Of a stretch of 64,000 nt of DNA, positions 13,801-25,700 are shown piece after piece. The position numbers were made by a program, and so were the translations under genes. The DNA comes from Onthophagus taurus (Eukaryota > Arthropoda > Insecta > Coleoptera > Scarabaeidae): the NCBI RefSeq assembly GCF_036711975.1, contig NC_091967.1, forward strand, positions 16,058,001 through 16,122,000, in the 5' to 3' direction. Under the pieces are notes generated by a model, which was not told the DNA's origin, did no database searches, and was given only the letters and a program-made list of their open reading frames with translations. Within the stretch, counting starts at the first letter, position 1, and every line of letters starts with the position of its first letter.

Positions 13801-16800
13801 ATCAAACAAAAGACCATACAAACTAGTCGATTTTTCTGGAATAATTACTTGGGGAGCTTTTAAATCGACCTTAATTACTATTTGAGTCGCATTTTCATAA
13901 ATGCTAGCTACGTTTTGCTTTGCTTTAACAGCGGCTGCTTTGGAAACTTTGATTATCGCTTCTCTGGTTTTTGTAAATATATTAACAAAATCCACTACTT
14001 TAGTTACATAAAGAGCCAGGAGTACGATTTGCATCTGACCAACAGAAACTGAAATGGCCATATCTTCACGGCGAGACGTATCGAAGAATTTATTATAAAA
14101 AAAGAAGTTGAAATTTATTACTTCTTTTGATAAAACCTTGATAATCTGAAATATTGATAAACAACAAATTTGTTATAATATTTTAATATAAATGCATTTT
14201 GATAAATATTTAAGAGAGTAAAAGAAGGTTGAGAAATGCTAATCTAAGACCTAAGAACTAAAAGCTGTAACCTAAGACTATAATTGACTTACCTGCATAT
14301 ACTTAGTATGTAGTGATAAATCCTTTACATCAATGGTTTTCAATATCACACTAACTTGGAAGTAGGGCTTCTTAAGAATTATTTCAGCCATAATACCCTT
14401 AACTGCTAGAGATGTAAAATCTCCCAAATCAGATCCTAAAGTGACGTGAAATTCCTGTAGTGATGTTTTCAATTGACATATAATGTTTGGAGTATCCGAT
14501 CCACGAATCGCAATTTTTGGTTTATCTGCAACTTATGAAAGCAATCAAATAATTTACATATTAAAGGAATGAAAGATAAGTCAAAAAGAATGGGAAATCA
14601 CAGAATCAGAAACTTAATTACATTTGAAACTTATTATTTATTACTTTACTTACTATCATGGATATGAGCTTGCGATGTATGAGAAAACATTTTGCTTACA
14701 GATTTCTTTAACTGATTCACATATAAAGTGGTTTTTAATTGTGAAGGTTTAAATTTTTTATGCAACTCTTCAATATGGATTTCTAATCCTGTTGCGTATT
14801 TCACTAAATTTTGTAAAATTTCCTGCTGTAATTTTACTTTCACTACTTCAATCTCAACAGATAATAAAATTTCGGTACTTTTATAAATGGTTGCAAAATC
14901 TGGTGATTTTTCATCAGCCTACAAAAAATAAAATAATATTAATATATATATCAAACTTACCTTTAAATTTAATTATTTACCTTTAAAAAATTAATTTCAA
15001 ATACCCTATCATTTAAGAACGTCTTTGGCGTAACTATTATTGGAACTTCATAGTTTTTATGATACGAATTAAGCATAAGATTTTGTAATTCTAAGTTAAG
15101 TTCTTGAGCGTACGTTTGATCTTTAAAAGTAAGCGACAATAATTCTAAACATATTCTGGCTACATCTTCACCTGGGCTTCGAGGATACTCCTGATGTTTA
15201 AGATTAACACTAATTTCTAAAAGTTCAAATAATAATCAATTAAGTATAATCACATTTTTTAAAGAGTTTAATACGTTACCGTTTAACACAAAGTAAACTT
15301 CCAAACTTGTGTGTTGAGGATGACGAATAACTTCTTTTTTAGTTTCCTCAATGTCTTTAATAGCTAGTTTCACTTCTTTATAACTTACATTAAAAGTATG
15401 AGAACTTGGTCGTCTATATTGTGACTCTTTCTGCAATTAATTGTGTATTACGTGGAATTTCGGGAAATGTGCACATTTACCGGGAAATATGAATATCGAA
15501 TTTAACATATCAATTATCGATTTTAAATAATTAATAATTCAATAACAATTTCATTCTTCGATAAAGTCTTCAACATTTCCCGGTAATTTCTAACTTTGAA
15601 ATAATTACAATTGCAGAAGTTTCCTCTTTTTGAGAAGAAGGTATACTATTAATTAATCCGAGTATAAAAACAAGTTGATAATCAGTAATATTTAACGACA
15701 AAGATGGTAAAACACCATTTAATTTTACTCTTGGTAATCTAGGATCAAACTCAACCATACAAATATCAACTTCCAAATTCAAGGTGAGTGGATAAAGAAT
15801 ATGGTAAACTGTTTTTGGGGATTTTTTTAATATGGTTAACCAATTTTTGCCCCCCGGCACTATTATGACTTGGAAATCGGTAAACTTCAACATAAATTTG
15901 TCATAACTTTCTTCTATTAGCGCTTTTACTAACTTTTGTTGGGTATATTTCTGTTGTTTTTCCTTTATAGTTGATCTTGTTACATCGATTGAAAGAAACA
16001 ACGCATGTCCTAGATTAATTGCTATAACACTTTGAGTTCCCGTGTAATGCCCACCAAATGGTATAATCACATATGGGGCCCACACATCAATTGTCAAATC
16101 GATTTGGCTGTGATTATCGATTACGTATTGTAATTTAGCTGAAGATTGGAATTTTACTTTATTAATAGTGGATGATGCCACATTTGACAACCTAATTGAA
16201 ATAATTAAATAAATATTTGGAAAATTTATGATGGAATTAATCAATGCTTACTGTTGAAGTGTTGAAGAACGAGGAATAGTAACAAAATCCACAATAGTAT
16301 TAATAGTAACAGCATCGAAAATTATATGTATTGGCCTTAAGAAAATGTGTAATTTATACATAAAGTTCGAATTTAATGGATTCATTGCAAAAGAAACATC
16401 GCACAAGGAACCGTCTTCGGTGGAATTATTTGAAATTAACGTTGGCTCTTTGTATGTACCTTGTTTTACTCCAGTTACTAATATTTCCTTTATTTTTCCA
16501 GTCAGGCTATAATGTGTTAGTTTCATTACCATTTTTATGATTGATCCTGATAAATACTCACGATCCTGCATTTGCTGATGTACGTATCGCCAAATTCACA
16601 AAGATATCAGAAAGTTGTGTCAATAAAACGATGTGATTATTATTATGCAGTTTTAATATAAACTTTTTTAATGCAAATGTAGCGACAATGTCTGTGTAAT
16701 CCTTCGGTTGTGTTGTATCAGGTATATTCTCATTATAGTCAATTTCTTGATAGAAAAGATCCTTTTCTGCGGGGGTCATTGTACGAATCATAGCAACTAT

Positions 16801-18952
16801 AATCAAAATTAAATTAATTAGTATTTTATTTGAAAATAAATAAGACTTATTTTAATGTTTACCTATGTCAAACATTTTTGGCTGTTTATCTTCTTTATTA
16901 GATCGACTAAACCTATCTTTCAATCGATCTGCCAATTTTCCTCTATTCTTCGCAGCAATTTCAAGTTCAGTTAAAATCTTTTGACGTACCAGCACGATGT
17001 TCATTAAATCTAACCCTTCTTCCAACTTAGCAATATCTTTTTCAATGTAAGGTGAAAGCTACAACATTTTATTTCTACATATCGTCTTTTCGTGCGAAAA
17101 ATAGCTTACTTTTTTCGATTGGAGTTTAAGTTTATACAACTCCCCATATTCTTTACACATTCTCAAATGACCCGAAATATGATTCCAATTAAAATTGTTA
17201 AATTTTCGACGCACTTGAGATTCTAAAATACAATTATAAGCAAAATGCCACCATTCCTTGTAATGGCCTTTGTAAGGAACGTTTGGACGAAATTTTCTGT
17301 ACGGTTTACCACGAACCATAAAAGCCATGGCATCAGCCAAACCAATTGCATCTCGATATTGTTCCTTGCTTATTGCTTTAAAAATATGTTATATATATAA
17401 TTTATTATTGATTTATGTATAAATTTTTTATTACAAATTTCAAGTGGTGGCATTTCCCAATAGACAGTGACTTTGGGAATTACAAAAGGATTCTCATCTT
17501 TATCGGGTCGTAGATTTAATTTTAGTTTTGCAAGAGAAAATATAGGTTCTAAAACTGAACAAAAAGAAACGTTAAAAAATGTGTTAAAATTCATGGCGAG
17601 TTGTGCTTGGATCACTTTCTTGCTTGCTTGGTCCACCCTTAACCTTTACGTCAATCCTCATACAAAAAAGATCTACATCAATACAAGGTTTTTAAGGAAA
17701 ACGCACACTATCTGTTATCTAATTTTGGTACACACCAAAGTTTAATTCACATATTCCTGTAATAAGCTTTTTACGTATTAAACAAATAATAATTATACTT
17801 ACTGTACGTATAATTTTTAGGTTTATATTGTGTTGTAGCAATTTCATCGCGTAGCTGTTCCACTAACAACTCTGGCTTTAGATCCCTATAAAGTTTAGAA
17901 TAGTAATTCCAGTATATTGCAATGGATTGAATTGTCACCACCTAAAAATACAACTTCAGTTAAGGTCACCAACCATTTTCTTTCCAAAAGTACGCCGAAG
18001 GTACGATTACTTACATAACTAGTTCGAGTAAAATAACTCACCTTAAAAGCTTTAGGGACATCCTCAACTGCACCAGCAGTAGCTCCAACAGACACAAATT
18101 TATCTTTATTTGATTCAACAAGGATATGACTTAAAGTCATACCCACTGCGATAGGACATTCAGGATGCGTAGTTTTATCTTCAAATCTAACATGTACTCC
18201 TCTAATATTTACTACAACATTTTTGATGATCATCATTATGAATTTTTCAAGAAGACCTGTTATCGGTTTAAAACGTTCTTTTTTAACCCCCTCCCGAATT
18301 TGCTTTCTAATTGATTCAATTTTCGTCAACTGCTTCTGTTTTTCTGCTTGGATTTTTTTGTTTTCTTTCTCCTCATTGTATTCCTCTTGCGGGTTGGGTT
18401 CCAACAATATGAATAAGTCGGTGATTTCAATTTCCCAAATCGACGTGCTAAAATGCACGAATGATGGGAAAACTATTTTTAATCTTCCTAAAATTAAAAA
18501 TCAAAAAATAATCGATTGAATATAAATTGCTAACGACACGCAAGTCTTAAGAAAGGATCTCCCTCCGCAAAACCATTTATATTTATTTTTTTAACAAAAG
18601 ATTGTGAATTTTATGACGTAGATGAAGCGGTGGCAAAGTCTATATTTAATACTATTAATAATAAAATAAATTAAATTTATACCTATACAACCATGAACTA
18701 CCTGAACGGCTGGTAATAACTCATTTATAACGGATGGCTTTATTACAAGATTATTCAGTACAAGTTGACCTAAATATAAACATAAAGAAATAGATCATAA
18801 TGGGGTATAAAAAAATACTTATATTGTTATATAAAGGTTAATTTTACATTACCTGACGTTATAGCAAGAGAGAAATGTCTTGGGTCTAAATTATCTATGT
18901 ATTGGACTAGGAGTGAATTCACATGTTTGAGGAACCATGATTTGAAACTCAT
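1823..18952 (-). CDS. Vps13-like: Vps13 family lipid-transfer protein, tandem paralog C (complete)
   Basis: Predicted ~3199 aa bridge-like lipid-transfer protein of the VPS13A/C type. Hand-spliced exons: 18853-18952, 18683-18769, 18042-18487, 17803-17941, 17435-17554, 17110-17375, 16863-17058, 16562-16796, 16252-16506, 15609-16191, 15280-15430, 14981-15216, 14654-14918, 14293-14525, 13531-14145, 13218-13472, 12895-13162, 12557-12840, 12295-12483, 11970-12153, 11663-11859, 11036-11608, 10820-10978, 10491-10769, 10213-10437, 9936-10151, 8433-8639, 8092-8376, 4480-4628, 3700-4424, 3463-3638, 3175-3410, 2923-3118, 2632-2868, 2405-2574, 2099-2354, 1823-2029. The frame stays open throughout. The chorein start is divergent ([20 protein letters not shown], then ITSG where gene A has GVWGG). 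Later regions are well conserved: the exon 6 core [22 protein letters not shown] repeats with [11 protein letters not shown], the C-terminal [20 protein letters not shown], and a PH-like end. The FFAT motif of gene A is absent. Intron 22 has a GC donor, and intron 28 holds a ~3.4 kb transposon. Exon ends are inferred from splice consensus and paralog alignment. Confidence 0.9.
4676..8070. mobile_element. Foldback/MULE-like TIR element inserted in intron 28 of gene C
   Basis: Long inverted ends bound this insertion. The left end (about 4676-5110) reads CTATGCGAAGTTAGCCCCCA and the right end, on the other strand, CTATGCCAAGTTAGCCCCCA; homology runs for several hundred bases on each side. The flanks carry an 11-base direct repeat, GAAATCTAAAC, at 4665-4675 and 8071-8081, as expected for a target-site duplication. 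The intron in gene B lacks the element and is only about 50 bases. Inside are direct repeats of about 335-345 bp, a second hairpin (about 7255-7650), and about 1.3 kb of central sequence with no recognisable transposase. Long TIRs with a 9-11 bp duplication suggest a non-autonomous Mutator-like or Foldback element. The class is an inference. Confidence 0.75.
5104..5900. repeat. Internal tandem repeats of the foldback element (~340 bp unit)
   Basis: The phrase 'agtctagcccc(c/t)aat' recurs at 5104, 5436 and 5782, each time followed by 'actataattaaagaacggtt', 'cggattttaatgttttatat' and 'aaatgcccgattcgaaatat'. The third copy breaks off near 5900. An inverted copy of the unit lies at about 7255-7660, next to the right arm. 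Confidence 0.7.
8640..9935. other. Gene C intron 26, enlarged, content unclassified
   Basis: An intron of about 1.3 kb. The equivalent introns of genes B and A are 1.2 and 2.0 kb and hold unrelated transposon remains. Short open stretches exist on both strands around 9218-9815, but I cannot tie them to a known family, and no terminal repeats were spotted. It is probably an old, decayed insertion. Confidence 0.4.
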
Positions 18953-19773
18953 GATTTATTTTAACCGAATACGGTTTTATTTTATGCCAAACTAAAAATA
19001 ATACTTCAAAACCTGAACATTCTTATTATCATTGTATGACGGATCGCTAATATTCATAATACAGGTGGTGTTCTCCTGACTGACATACTTCAAATGTGTC
19101 TAAAACTTTAAGGCAATAATAAAAAGTATAGAAGAGGAGATATAATAAGGATTTCATAATATTCCGTAACTATAACTTTCTTTATGTTGATATTAGATGC
19201 TAAGGCCGAATTTTAGAGGGAGTTTCTAAAAAAGTTGAGAGTAATATGTTGGGTTTACCACATACAAAACCACCAACTTCGTTGAGTTGGGTTGGGTAGA
19301 GAAAAGAGAGTTATGGAAAATGTATTTAGCAAGATTTAAGCTGTTTCGATTTGAAAAAAACAATTTTGCTACAAACCCAAAAATGTGGTGTCATTATAAT
19401 AATCCTTCATAATAATTTAATGAAAACCAAGACTTCAAAAAATATATATACTTGTGTTTAATCAGTGCGAAGCGTATAAATCTTCGAAATATTCCAAGAA
19501 TGTACCTTTGACTACGCAAGTGAAACAACAAAAGTTTCGCCACAACATGAATAACATGAAATAACATTTGTTGATGTGGACCCACCTTTAACCTAGTTAA
19601 CATAAGTAAAACGAATGTTTGGGATAATAAAATTTCTGACATACCTAGAAACCTATATTAAACTAAATTATTTTGATATTAAACATTTATTAAACAAAGT
19701 AACAAGTTTAAAAAACTAAAGTGTTTACAAATATAAAAACGTTTAGAAATGTGATACACACTTACATCATTTT
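18953..19773 (-). promoter_or_regulatory. Gene C upstream region, with gene B 3' end
   Basis: The whole gap between the gene B stop and gene C start. The part next to gene C resembles the region upstream of gene B: on the plus strand both contain 'ctaaaaata...ttcaaaac.tgaac.ttctta' and then 'ctgactgacat', which on the minus strand gives TCAGTC, an insect initiator-like motif, at 19078-19083, about 130 bases before the ATG. A 13-base string GTATGACGGATCG at 19034-19046 also occurs upstream of gene A (55953-55965). Each copy therefore seems to have kept its own promoter. The middle holds nothing recognisable. The gene B poly(A) signal is at 19686-19691. Confidence 0.5.
19686..19691 (-). promoter_or_regulatory. 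Poly(A) signal AATAAA of Vps13 gene B
   Basis: AATAAA on the minus strand about 83 bases past the stop, in the block 'gatattaaacatttattaaa' shared with the gene A 3' end. Confidence 0.6.
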
Positions 19774-22700
19774 TTAGGAATAATGTGTACTGTGCACCTC
19801 AATTATTACTAAACAAATAAACTCTGCAAAGTTAGCATCAGGAATCACTATTGTTTTACCGAGATCTGCTCGAGAAAATAATTTTTTTTTCTTCTTTTGA
19901 TCTGAAGACATTACCAACACTCCTTTTGGTACTACCTTTGGTGGCATGCTGATCTCATCCCATGTATAAGACCACTCTGCCTAGAAAATGGCAAATAAAA
20001 TATTCCAAATGACTTACACATAACTAAGAAATAGATGCTATTATGTTATCTGCATTAAGATAACATTTTTACTTACTTGCCAAATGCCAAAAATATCATT
20101 GTGTTTAATATACAATAATCTTTGATCAGTAAGCATTAGTATTTGTTTTTTACCAACAATGGAAAAGTGGTGAAGATACATATCAGTTAATGCAAATTTT
20201 CCTTTTTCCAATTCAATAAGAATCTTGTTTCCAATCGCTTCTCTTTCGTTATAAGGTCTAATTAAACCATCAAAATAAATATATCGACTTGGGCGTAATC
20301 GATTAACTTCTTGCGCTGTTAAGTCGGTTACTCTGTCACAAACGAGGTTAATAAAAGAACATTTAAAAAAATGTGAGTATTACCGTTTAACTGTATTCAA
20401 AGAACCACTTACAAAATCGATTACCCCAGTTGTTGGTCGAGCAACCAAGCCCACAGTTCCTTTTCCTAATCCTTGAAAGAATCCACCAATTCCTTTTTGT
20501 TTAGCACCGGATATCGGTTTTATGATAATACCCGTTACACCATGAAATACTCCCTAAATAATTAAAAAATAAACAAAAATCGATCAAATATAATGATTAT
20601 CATCAAACCAAGAATAGTCCTTTTCCGGATGTTGCAATTCCTTCAGACACGGTTGCTTTTCGAGCGAGGGCATCTCTTCGTTTACGTTGAAATTCCTTAT
20701 CAAATGTTAACGCAGCAACTCCTTTACCCATAGCACCGGTGATTCGAGCTACTGCACCGGCTGCTCCGCCGATTGTATAACTGAAAAAACTGCGTACCCC
20801 AAGAGCGAGACCTTCAGCAAATTCCCCCGGACCTTGAATAGCTCCCTATGAATAAATTACACTTTACTTACTTCACATATGCATTCAGCATTTTCTACCT
20901 GGAATGGTTCATAAAATAAATCCTCAACACCTTTCGTAATTCCAAGCACGAAACCATAAGGATTTCCAAGGACATCTAATCCTAATAGAAGCGCATAGAG
21001 TTGTTTTACAGCCTGTTTAACGTAATGACTAACAGCTTCGCCAATCAATTGTTTTTGGGTTAAAAACATATATTCTCTTTCAAAGTAAGCAATTCTAAAA
21101 ACATAAACAACATTAAATTTGAACATAATAAAAATCTCGTCATGCTTTTTACCTGAATATAACGCCTTGCATATCAGTCAAAGTAACACCAACGGATTGC
21201 AACAAAACGCTAACAACATTTGGTGATAAATGAGCACCACCTGCACTACCCAATGAAAAACTCATGTGGATTTTCAACGGTGAAAAATGCAATAAATCAT
21301 AAAAGCTTTTTTGTTCATGTTGAGATTGATGGGACACGTGTTGATATAAAGGCTTATTTACTAAGTCGGCATCAAGTAAAAAATACGCTTTCTAAAACAT
21401 TTTAATATAAATAATTTCTTGAAATAATCATTTTAATAATTTTTTATTTCAGACCTGTTTGTCTAAAGTATCTTCAGATGCTTGAAATACCTCTGAGACA
21501 GCCATAATAAAACCAAGTTCCACATTTATGTCAAATTCTTGTATAAACAATTTAAAATATTTAAATTGTTTTATTTGACTGTGTTTGATTAACCTTTGCA
21601 TTATACTCAACTCAGCAAAGGGTTTGTGTACTAAAAATTAAAATAAATATTGTAACTAATTAATACAAACATTAAATATTGACTAAATTATTAACATACT
21701 ATCAGTTCCAGCAACACTTTTCGGTAGTGATACAGGAGCCAACACAACTGGAAACATGCAACCATAAGATTGATTATCAATTTGAATCCTATTGATTTTA
21801 GCATGAAACTGTAACATATAAGGATTTGTTGACATTTGAAACCATAATCCATGCAGAAATGTCCTCCGAATTTTTCTCGAGCGTGGTTTTAACATTCTAA
21901 GAGTTTCAAAGTTCACTTCAGTTTCTAAATCGACGACCATCCTCCCTTTCCTCGGCTCAATACTTTTCATGCACAAATATTGTTTATAAGCAGCCTCTAT
22001 TGCGGCACTTTCCTTAGATGACATCTGTTTATAACGATACGAGCCGTGTTTGCAAGTCTCCCAAATAACACCACTGTTAGCAAAAGCAATATACATTATT
22101 TCTTTTTTTAAATTATTGTTTACTATGGAAAGACCAAGTCCGAAAATTGAGAACGTTACTTCTTGATCGATGTTTGCAAAAATATCTGCACATTGTGCGT
22201 TTCTAGCCACTTTCTTATTACAGGTGAATAAAAGAGTGCGTTGCATTCCATCGAGAAAGGAAGTCCAATATACATGGTTATTTTCGGCTATTTCATAATC
22301 ACCATAACCATCTTTTCTTAAATCGTCTTGGATTTCTCTTTTATAACCAGCTTCCCAACATATAACCCTCGTTTTCGATGGATTTGACCATGAATAAAGC
22401 ATTTGATGACCAGGATTTAATTTGCTGGGTTTAAAAATAGTTATCATCAACTTGCAAGGAGTTTAATTTTAACTTACAGTAATTGAACAGTATCCTTTTC
22501 CCAAATATTTAATGTATTCCTTGTGTTATTAATAATGAGAGCTATTGCCATTCCTGGTTCATATTTAGCAAATGTAATATAAACAGCACCTTCAGTAATT
22601 TGTACATCAACGTGAATTCCACCATACTATAAAAAAAAACCAATAATAATTAAGGGAAATCGAAAAATAATTTTATACCTTATTAGCAAGTTTTAGTACG

Positions 22701-25700
22701 GTGTTATGACTATCAGAGATATAAAATGGTGGAGATACTGCACTTGTGCCAACAACTCGCATTCGTAAAAGTTTGTCATCAAAATCGCCAACAGGCCATA
22801 AAGCAGCACAACTGTTGGGATTTACAGTTGTCCATGCATCTCTAGGTCGATTGTGCTCCTGGCACTCAAGTGGAAATGGAGATTTATTAATGAGAACGTA
22901 ATAAGGTGTGAATGTGACTTGTTTGGTTAAACCATTATTAGCAAGCTCGATGTTAATACCAAACTAAGAAATATAAAAGATAAACTAACTTCGATGTTAT
23001 TTAAATATGAGTATTTACCTGATAAAATTTGAAATCATATTTACAAATTATAACACCTGAAGATCCAGCAACATCTATTGAAAATTTATCCGACCATTCC
23101 CCACCGTATTCAATCCTTATCGCAGTTTTTTTTGCAACAAAATAATTTTTTGCACTAAATGTAAACAGTATTGGTCCTTTAAAATTAGCTGGATGGTGAA
23201 TAACATTAAAATTTTCAAGGCAAGTCTAAAAATATGAGAAAATAAAAATATACCGTAAAATTAATAAAAAAGTTATTTTATTGGTTATCAATTAATCGGA
23301 GCAATTTTAAACTTAGACCACCCAAAAAGAAATTTTTTTAATTCAAATTTTGACAGTGTCCAATTTTGGACATCATGTCTCGTTCATAGAGGTTGTGTGG
23401 TGATTCTTCGCCATGCCTTTATGTTTTCCATGTGTAGTGTGCGTCACTTGGGAAATCGACATCTTTGTTGAATCCTTTACTTTAGCTACTTCTTAACGTT
23501 TTGCCATCAATCTTCCCCTAAATCATGAGTTTTTCAAAGCCGTCCTTCCGTATTGTTCCGTATTCTCAACATTCTTCGGTAACATATTTCAAAAGCTTCA
23601 ATCCTCCTTCGGCACGCAGCATTTATGGTCCAGGATTTTCTAATAGAAAATACTAAAGATTTCAGAATGCTTGTTTTAGTTACTTTGCGGATACGGTGGT
23701 ATTTCCAGATTTTAACCAGTCTCCCGAAAGTTTTCTTCATTCCCATTCTTTTCTTTATTTCTTGTTCTGAGTCACCGCTATCTCTTATTTTTCTACCCAG
23801 ATTCCATCCTTAACCCCTATATCATAGATTAGCTGCAATGATCGAGGTACTATACCCGCTCGGTCTATAATCATCAAATGACATTTAGATCTATTCAGTT
23901 GCAGTCTGTACTCCGAACTTATGTAGTTAGGGAAAGCTTATGATTATGGGTTCTATTACACAAATATTTCTGTACCTCTTTTTATCAAACAGTTGTGCCA
24001 CTTGACTTAAATGCTTGTTGGAAAAAAAAAATTTTAACAGCATGCGTCAAAAGTGGAAGTGTCGTAGTACAAAAATCAAACTGTGTGTTCTGAAATGATT
24101 CAATCAAATGCAATTGGTGTTGAAGATCTTAACAACTTGTAAACGGCTGACATCGATGAATTGCGGCGAGAAAATCCTTTCGATGAGGACGGTTTGATCG
24201 AATTTATGACGGTTTATGATAATAAAGAAATCGAAGATGAACGTTAGCTATTAACGGTTAATTTAACTCGAGTGGTCTGCAAATATGCTGCAACTATGGC
24301 ACAACATTTTCTTACGATCTTGATATAGATCAACGTAATCTTAGTTGACAGACTAAGTTTTACGAAGAACAAACTTTATAACAACAAAATAACATCATGG
24401 TTTTAAAATTAAATATTAAAACAACAACTTACCTTATAGGCTATATTTAGTTTAGATTTATTTAACATCCAAAACGGACAATAAAGTGTCATTAATAGTG
24501 GACCTTTGTCCTCCACGCAATGTAGACCCAAATTTAAAACGACGTTTAATGTACTATCGTAGCAGTGGAATGTCCACACTGAAAAGTGAGGTGGACTTGC
24601 TGGAATATGTTGAATACAAGTCCACCCTTTATCCAAATAATTTGGTATCTAAAAGATTATGAGTGTCAAATTAAATTTAATATTTCTTTTGATGACACTG
24701 TATTTCTTACTGTAACCACTAGGTATGAAGCACCTGGAATCCCATTCGTTATGGGTAAAGTACAACCCGGTTCAACTAAAAATTCATCATCAATGTTTTG
24801 CACGGTTATGGAAACTTTGTATGGAAGATAATTTCGAAATAATACTGAAGGATGAATGTGTATGTTACATAAAATACTATTCATAGTACGTTTAACTGTA
24901 TTTTCATTGTAAATTTGTTCAATATTACTTATTGTCTAAAGAAAAAGATAAACAATAGAAATGATAACATTCCTTGAACTCCTTTTTATCTTACCTTGAT
25001 TACAAATGGCTCCGAATGTCCTAATAGCGTTGTTGGTGAACATTGTAACAATTGAATTTGATTTACTTTCAAATATAGATGTTTCCAAACAAATGGTTGA
25101 GTAGTTACAGAATATTTTTGAATTGAAAAAAACAATTCGCATGTAGGTGTATAAACGGCATTAACCGGAACATAAAATGTTTCTTCTGGTTCTATAGAAC
25201 CAACAAATTCTTTCTCCTGTTCATTAGGAGTTATACAATAAACATTAATTGGTAGATGAAGATGATTGTAAATCTATAAATTCAGATTATGAACAAAATA
25301 AATATAAAAAGTTAAATTATATTATACCTTGACAATGCTGCTAAGAATTACTTTAAACGTACTTTGTTCTATTACCATAGTAACTACTATACCCCAAATA
25401 TCCCTATTATCTCGATAATTTAAAGAAAAAAATCTTGTATCGGGCCTAGTTAAATTTAACTCAATTTCCCATTGCATTTGAAGCACCTACATGAAAGGTA
25501 AAATTAATGCATTTTATTTGTAATGCCGGATATCAACTTACCGTTATATACAGCTTCTTATCAGGAATATTTGCGTTTTGAAAAATTTGGTTTACAGAAT
25601 AATCTTGTCGCTCTATTTCTTTATGTTGTAAAATTACTTCGACTCCATGCTCCATAATAATTGATTTTTCCCCAGCTTGTTGATAAACATGAAATTTACT

